In this document: piece after piece, positions 22,994 through 26,092 of the stretch
How positions within the stretch are numbered: the stretch's first letter is position 1
Layout: every line of letters starts with the position of its first letter
Origin: JACQAI01 sp035507915
Lineage (GTDB): Bacteria > Pseudomonadota > Alphaproteobacteria > Elsterales > Elsteraceae
Assembly (NCBI GenBank): GCA_035507915.1
Contig: DATJNS010000487.1
Location: forward strand, 1 to 26,092
Direction: 5' to 3'
Length of the DNA: 26,092 nt
Notes under the pieces: model-generated
Database searches by the model: none
The model's input: the letters and a program-made list of their open reading frames with translations, nothing else
Told to the model about the DNA's origin: nothing
Made by a program: the position numbers and the translations under genes

Positions 22994-23791
22994 GTGACCG
23001 ACGTCGCGCGCGTCACCGCGTTGATCGCGACGGCCGCGGCCGAGGAGATCGCGCCGCGCTTCGGCAAGCTCGCCGCGGACGACGTGCGCGCCAAGGGCCC
23101 CAACGATCCCGTGACGGTCGCCGATCTGGCGATGGAGCGGCGGCTGACCGACGCGCTCGGCGCGCTGCTGCCGGGCTCGACCGTGGTCGGCGAGGAGGCG
23201 GTCTCCGACGACGCCGCGATCCACGACCGGCTCGACGCCGACGCGCCGGTGTGGCTGATCGATCCGCTCGACGGCACGACCAACTTCACCGAGGGGCGAC
23301 CGGCGATCGCCGTGATCGTCGCGCTGGTCCGGCAGGGGCGCACGGTCGCGGGCTGGATACACGACCCGCTGGGCGGCGCGACCGCGACCGTCGAGCTGGG
23401 GGCGGGGGCCTGGCTGGACGACGTGCGCCTGCGCGTCGCCCAGCCGACCGAGCCGCGCGCGATGATCGGCGCCCTGAACTTCAAGTATTTCCCCGAAGAG
23501 CTGCGCGAGCGCCTCAAGGCGCGACGCGAGCGCGTCAGCGCCGTGCGGCCGATGTTCTGTGCCGGTCAGGAATATCTGCGTCTGACGCGCGGCGAGATCC
23601 ACTTCGCGCAGTTCTGGCGCATCAAGCCCTGGGACCATGCCGCCGGCGTGCTGCTGCATCACGAAGCCGGCGGCCATGCCGCTCGCATCGACGGCGGGCC
23701 CTATCGTCCGACCGACCGCGAGGGCGGTCTCTTGCTCGCGCCCGACGCGGCGAGCTGGCGCGCGCTCCACGAGACGCTGTTCGCGCCCTGA
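22994..23791 (+). CDS. Inositol monophosphatase-family enzyme
   Basis: A 265-residue Mg2+-dependent sugar/nucleotide phosphatase of the inositol monophosphatase superfamily. Metal ligands are seen in VVGEEAV (E67/E68) and IDPLDGTTNF (D90, D93, with T95). The third site is PWDHAAGVLLHHEAGG (Asp of WDHA, near residue 215). Substrate could be an inositol phosphate, fructose-1,6-bisphosphate, histidinol phosphate or 3'-phosphoadenosine 5'-phosphate; sequence alone does not decide. The GTG at 22994 is the only start codon in frame after the upstream stop, and no Shine-Dalgarno precedes it, which favours coupling to the tiny leader ORF. It ends one base before the stop of convergent mazG. Confidence 0.88.
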   Translation: MTDVARVTALIATAAAEEIAPRFGKLAADDVRAKGPNDPVTVADLAMERRLTDALGALLPGSTVVGEEAVSDDAAIHDRLDADAPVWLIDPLDGTTNFTEGRPAIAVIVALVRQGRTVAGWIHDPLGGATATVELGAGAWLDDVRLRVAQPTEPRAMIGALNFKYFPEELRERLKARRERVSAVRPMFCAGQEYLRLTRGEIHFAQFWRIKPWDHAAGVLLHHEAGGHAARIDGGPYRPTDREGGLLLAPDAASWRALHETLFAP

Positions 23792-23792
23792 G

Positions 23793-24620
23793 CTAGCCGC
23801 CGCGCTCCTCGCGCTTCGCCTGCTCCCACAGCGCTTCCATCACGTCGAGCGCGACCTGCTCGGGGCGCTGGCCGTCGGCGGCGAGCAGCGCCTCGACGCG
23901 GCGGAAGCGCCGCTCGAACTTGGCGTTGGTCCGACGCAGCGCGCTCTCGGGATCGATCTCGAGATGGCGCGCCAGGTTCACGCACGCGAACAGCAGATCG
24001 CCCAGCTCGTCCTCGAGCCGGTCGGCGTCGCGCGCCGGCGCCGCCATCTCGTTCTTCAGCTCGCCCAACTCCTCGGCGATCTTGTCGAGGATCGGCGGCG
24101 CCGTCTTCCAGTCGAAGCCGACGCGCCCGGCGCGCTTCTGCAGCTTGAGGGCGCGGGTCAGCCCGGGCAGGCCGACCGTGACGCCGTCGAGCGCGCTCGG
24201 CGCCACGCCGGCGGCGCGCGCCTTGGCGGCGCGCTCGGCGGCCTTCTGGGCCTCCCATGCCTTCGTCTGCGCCGCCGCGCCGTCGACCGTCTGGTCGCCG
24301 AACACATGCGGGTGGCGGCGGATCATCTTGTCCGCGATCGCGTCCGCCACCGCGTCGAAATCGAAGCGCTCGGCCTCGGCCGCCATCTGGGCATGGAACA
24401 CGACCTGCAGCAGGAGGTCGCCCAGCTCGTCCTTGAGCGCGTCCATGTCGTCGTTCTGGATCGCCTCGGCGACCTCGTAAGCCTCCTCGATCGTGTAGGG
24501 CGCGATGGTGGCGAACGATTGCTCGACGTCCCACGGGCAGCCGCCCTTGGGATCGCGCAGACGGCGCATCACCTCGCGCAAGCGGTCGATCGGCGGCGGC
24601 AGGTCGGTCGAATCGGACAT
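23793..24620 (-). CDS. mazG: Nucleoside triphosphate pyrophosphohydrolase MazG
   Basis: A 275-residue all-alpha NTP pyrophosphohydrolase that hydrolyses NTPs and dNTPs to monophosphates, cleaning nucleotide pools and affecting ppGpp levels in E. coli. Two MazG modules are present. The first has GGCPWD and the metal-binding EEAYEVAEA (E45, E46, E49) with DELGDLL (E65, D68). The second has EELGELKNEM and DELGDLLFA. The Ala-rich linker between modules (about 115-155) is longer than in E. coli. The ATG at 24620 has GGAAA eight bases upstream; a longer frame runs to 24986 but overlaps the opposite gene and has no family match. Its stop lies one base from that of the inositol phosphatase-family gene. 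Confidence 0.95.
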   Translation of the reverse strand: MSDSTDLPPPIDRLREVMRRLRDPKGGCPWDVEQSFATIAPYTIEEAYEVAEAIQNDDMDALKDELGDLLLQVVFHAQMAAEAERFDFDAVADAIADKMIRRHPHVFGDQTVDGAAAQTKAWEAQKAAERAAKARAAGVAPSALDGVTVGLPGLTRALKLQKRAGRVGFDWKTAPPILDKIAEELGELKNEMAAPARDADRLEDELGDLLFACVNLARHLEIDPESALRRTNAKFERRFRRVEALLAADGQRPEQVALDVMEALWEQAKREERGG

Positions 24621-24737
24621 GGCGGGATTTCCGGGGCAGGGCGCGCGCATCATAGCGTCCGCGCGCCGGCCGGTCTGCGGTCGCGGCCGTCGTCGTCGCC
24701 ATTGTGAGGGCCGGCGCCGCCGTCCTACCGTGCCAGC
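24621..24737. promoter_or_regulatory. Divergent region, mazG / DMFase-like genes
   Basis: This 117-base gap contains GGCGCGC (24640-24646) and GCGCGCC (24661-24667), a perfect 7-bp inverted repeat with a 14-base spacer. On the minus strand the spacer includes TATGAT (24649-24654), a 5/6 match to the -10 consensus, about 29 bases before the mazG ATG. The repeat could therefore be an operator over the mazG promoter. No promoter for the plus-strand genes was recognised. Confidence 0.4.
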
Positions 24738-25040
24738 GTGTACAGGTTCGACAAGTCCCGGCTCGATCTTGCGCGCGAGTTTCGCGCCAACCCGTGGGGC
24801 GAGCACAGCCCGGATCTGCAATACCTCCTCAACGTGATGCGGCAGCCCGGACCCGAGCCGTTCCATGTGCTGCTGGTCGACCAAGCGGGCGAGCGCTGGA
24901 CTCTCGCCACGCTCGAGCCCGGCGGGCGCTCGGCGCCGCGGCCGACCAACACGGTGTTCACCAGCCTCGAGGAGGCCGAGTGGCACGTCTTCAAGCTGCG
25001 TTGGGCCAAGCTCGCCGGCGAGGAGCTCGCGCTTGATTGA
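24738..25040 (+). CDS. Small protein, candidate DMFase small subunit-like
   Basis: A 100-residue soluble protein with a GTG start, 12 bases upstream of the DMFase large-subunit-like gene. Visible blocks are EFRANPWGEHSPDLQYLLNVMR, PFHVLLVDQAGERWTLATLE and TSLEEAEWHVFKLRWAKLAG. N,N-dimethylformamidase of Paracoccus and Alcaligenes is built of a small and a large subunit, the small one encoded directly upstream and about 130 residues long. Position, size and the basic/aromatic character fit that role, but I assign it from context rather than from a clear match, and it is shorter than the known subunit. A metal or active-site role is not expected for it. No signal peptide or membrane segment is present. 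Confidence 0.65.
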   Translation: MYRFDKSRLDLAREFRANPWGEHSPDLQYLLNVMRQPGPEPFHVLLVDQAGERWTLATLEPGGRSAPRPTNTVFTSLEEAEWHVFKLRWAKLAGEELALD

Positions 25041-25052
25041 GGGTCACGCGCC

Positions 25053-26092
25053 ATGACCGCCCGGGTCATGGGATATTGCGATCCCTGGAGCGTCGCGCCG
25101 GGCGAGACCGTGACCTTCCGGGTCAGCTGCATCGACTGCGAGCGCTACGACGTCCAGCTGTTCCGCCTCAAGCAGCCCGACGCCGGACCGCTCGCCACGC
25201 CGTTCGCGCCCGAACCGGTCGACGCGCCCTGCAACGGCACGCGGCGCGGCCGCTATCAGGCGATCCCGGCCGGCTCGCTCGCGGTCGTGCCGCCGCACGC
25301 CGCGCTCGCGGTCGACGGCAGCGTCACGGTGGCGGCCTACGCGATGCCGACGACGCCGGCCAAGGGGCGGCAGGCGCTGGTCGGCACCTGGTGCGAGGCG
25401 ACCCAGACCGGCTACGGGCTCGAGATCGACGCGACCGGCGCGTTGGCGCTGCGCCTCGGCGCCGGCGCCGGCCGCGTCGCGGTCGTGTCGACCGGTGTGC
25501 CGCTCGGCCGGCGTCGCTGGGCCCTGGTCGCCGCAAGCTACGATGCCGGACACGCCACGGTCACGCTGTGGCAGGAGCCGCTGCCGGCCCACGATTTCGA
25601 CCCGGCGCCGCCCGTGAGCGTGACGGCCAGTGTCCCAGCCGGGGCAGGGATCGGGGCAGGGGTTGCGGCGGGGACGAGCGGCGGGCCGCTCACCATGGCG
25701 GCGTGGTCGAGCGGGCCGGTGGCCGGCCCGTCGGCCTGGGGCAAGCTCGGCTTCACCTGTCACTTCAACGGCCGGCTCGACAGCCCGCGGCTGGCGGGCG
25801 GTGCGCTCGATCGCGCCGGTGTCGCGCGGCTGCTCGCCGAGCCCCGGCACGACGCCCTGAGCGGACAGCTGATCGGCGCCTGGGATTTCAGCCGCGACAT
25901 TCCCGGCGAGACGATCGCCGATCTCGGACCCTGGCGGCTCGATGGCGTGACCCTCAACCTGCCGACCCGGGCGGTGCGCGGCGCCGCCTGGACCGGCGCC
26001 GTGATGGACTGGACGCGCGCGCCGGAGCAGTACGGCGCCATCCACTTCCATGACGACGACCTGCTCGACGCCGGCTGGGAGCCCGACTTCGC
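25053..26092 (+). CDS. N,N-dimethylformamidase large-subunit-like protein, 3' end cut by window
   Basis: An open frame of 346 codons with no stop before the window edge. The N-terminus (VMGYCDPWSVAPGETVTFRV) and the following beta-rich region, with a LamG-like section (TTPAKGRQALVGTWCEA, GYGLEIDATGALALRLG, RRRWALVAASYDAG), match the layout of the DMFase large subunit. GAWDFSRDIPGETIADLG, LNLPTRAVRGAAWTG and RAPEQYGAIHFHDDDL followed by AGWEPDF are the strongest family blocks. In the characterised enzyme the Tyr-Tyr-Glu iron site lies further toward the C-terminus, so it is outside this window and activity cannot be judged. Substrate may be another amide. GAGGG ends 9 bases before the ATG at 25053; a second ATG at 25068 is possible. 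Confidence 0.85.
   Translation, partial: MTARVMGYCDPWSVAPGETVTFRVSCIDCERYDVQLFRLKQPDAGPLATPFAPEPVDAPCNGTRRGRYQAIPAGSLAVVPPHAALAVDGSVTVAAYAMPTTPAKGRQALVGTWCEATQTGYGLEIDATGALALRLGAGAGRVAVVSTGVPLGRRRWALVAASYDAGHATVTLWQEPLPAHDFDPAPPVSVTASVPAGAGIGAGVAAGTSGGPLTMAAWSSGPVAGPSAWGKLGFTCHFNGRLDSPRLAGGALDRAGVARLLAEPRHDALSGQLIGAWDFSRDIPGETIADLGPWRLDGVTLNLPTRAVRGAAWTGAVMDWTRAPEQYGAIHFHDDDLLDAGWEPDF

Noticed and set aside
25037..26053. Plus-strand frame ending at 26053
   Set aside because: It is Arg-rich and out of frame with the DMFase-like gene, whose frame from 25053 shows clear family blocks.

Overview
The window is G+C-rich bacterial chromosome, packed with genes. It most resembles an alphaproteobacterium of the Rhodospirillales type. 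The clues are the gene set and order: lpd-lipA-coq10 type gene, cinA-pgpA-ispDF (fused IspD-IspF), dusB(nifR3)-ntrB-ntrC-ntrY-ntrX, then hfq-hflX. The genus cannot be named from the sequence. No rRNA, tRNA, CRISPR, insertion sequence or transposase was seen, and no gene-free gap exceeds about 170 bases.

Layout. (1) 1-2829: end of a pyruvate dehydrogenase-type lpd (5' end cut by the window), lipoyl synthase, and a START-domain Coq10/RatA protein, all on the plus strand. (2) 2830-8009: an accessory block. It holds a class I methyltransferase, a radical SAM/SPASM enzyme, two different FkbM-family methyltransferases, a 96-residue protein of unknown function and a putative glycosyltransferase, with AT-richer intergenic regions than the rest. 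It looks like a cell-surface or glycan-modification cassette inserted into a housekeeping neighbourhood. (3) 8010-10196: minus-strand operon ispDF-pgpA-cinA (isoprenoid precursors, phosphatidylglycerol, NMN deamidation). Divergent from it is a YpjD/CcsA-like membrane protein. (4) 11200-18580: dusB-ntrB-ntrC and ntrY-ntrX, two nitrogen-related two-component systems in tandem. NtrC keeps the sigma-54 GAFTGA loop; NtrX has lost it. (5) 18590-21907: D-amino acid aminotransferase, HAD phosphatase, hfq and hflX. (6) 21931-24620: membrane-anchored class III nucleotide cyclase (minus), inositol monophosphatase-family enzyme (plus), mazG (minus). (7) 24738-26092: a 100-residue protein followed by the first 346 residues of an N,N-dimethylformamidase large-subunit-like protein that runs off the window.

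Most of the window is conserved core metabolism and regulation. The parts that deserve a second look are the accessory block with its repeated GTTAAC leader and perfect hairpins, the DMFase-like gene pair at the right edge, the nucleotide cyclase with both adenine-selecting residues replaced, and small regulatory palindromes upstream of dusB, hfq and mazG. I did not find a clearly new multi-gene defence or mobile system.
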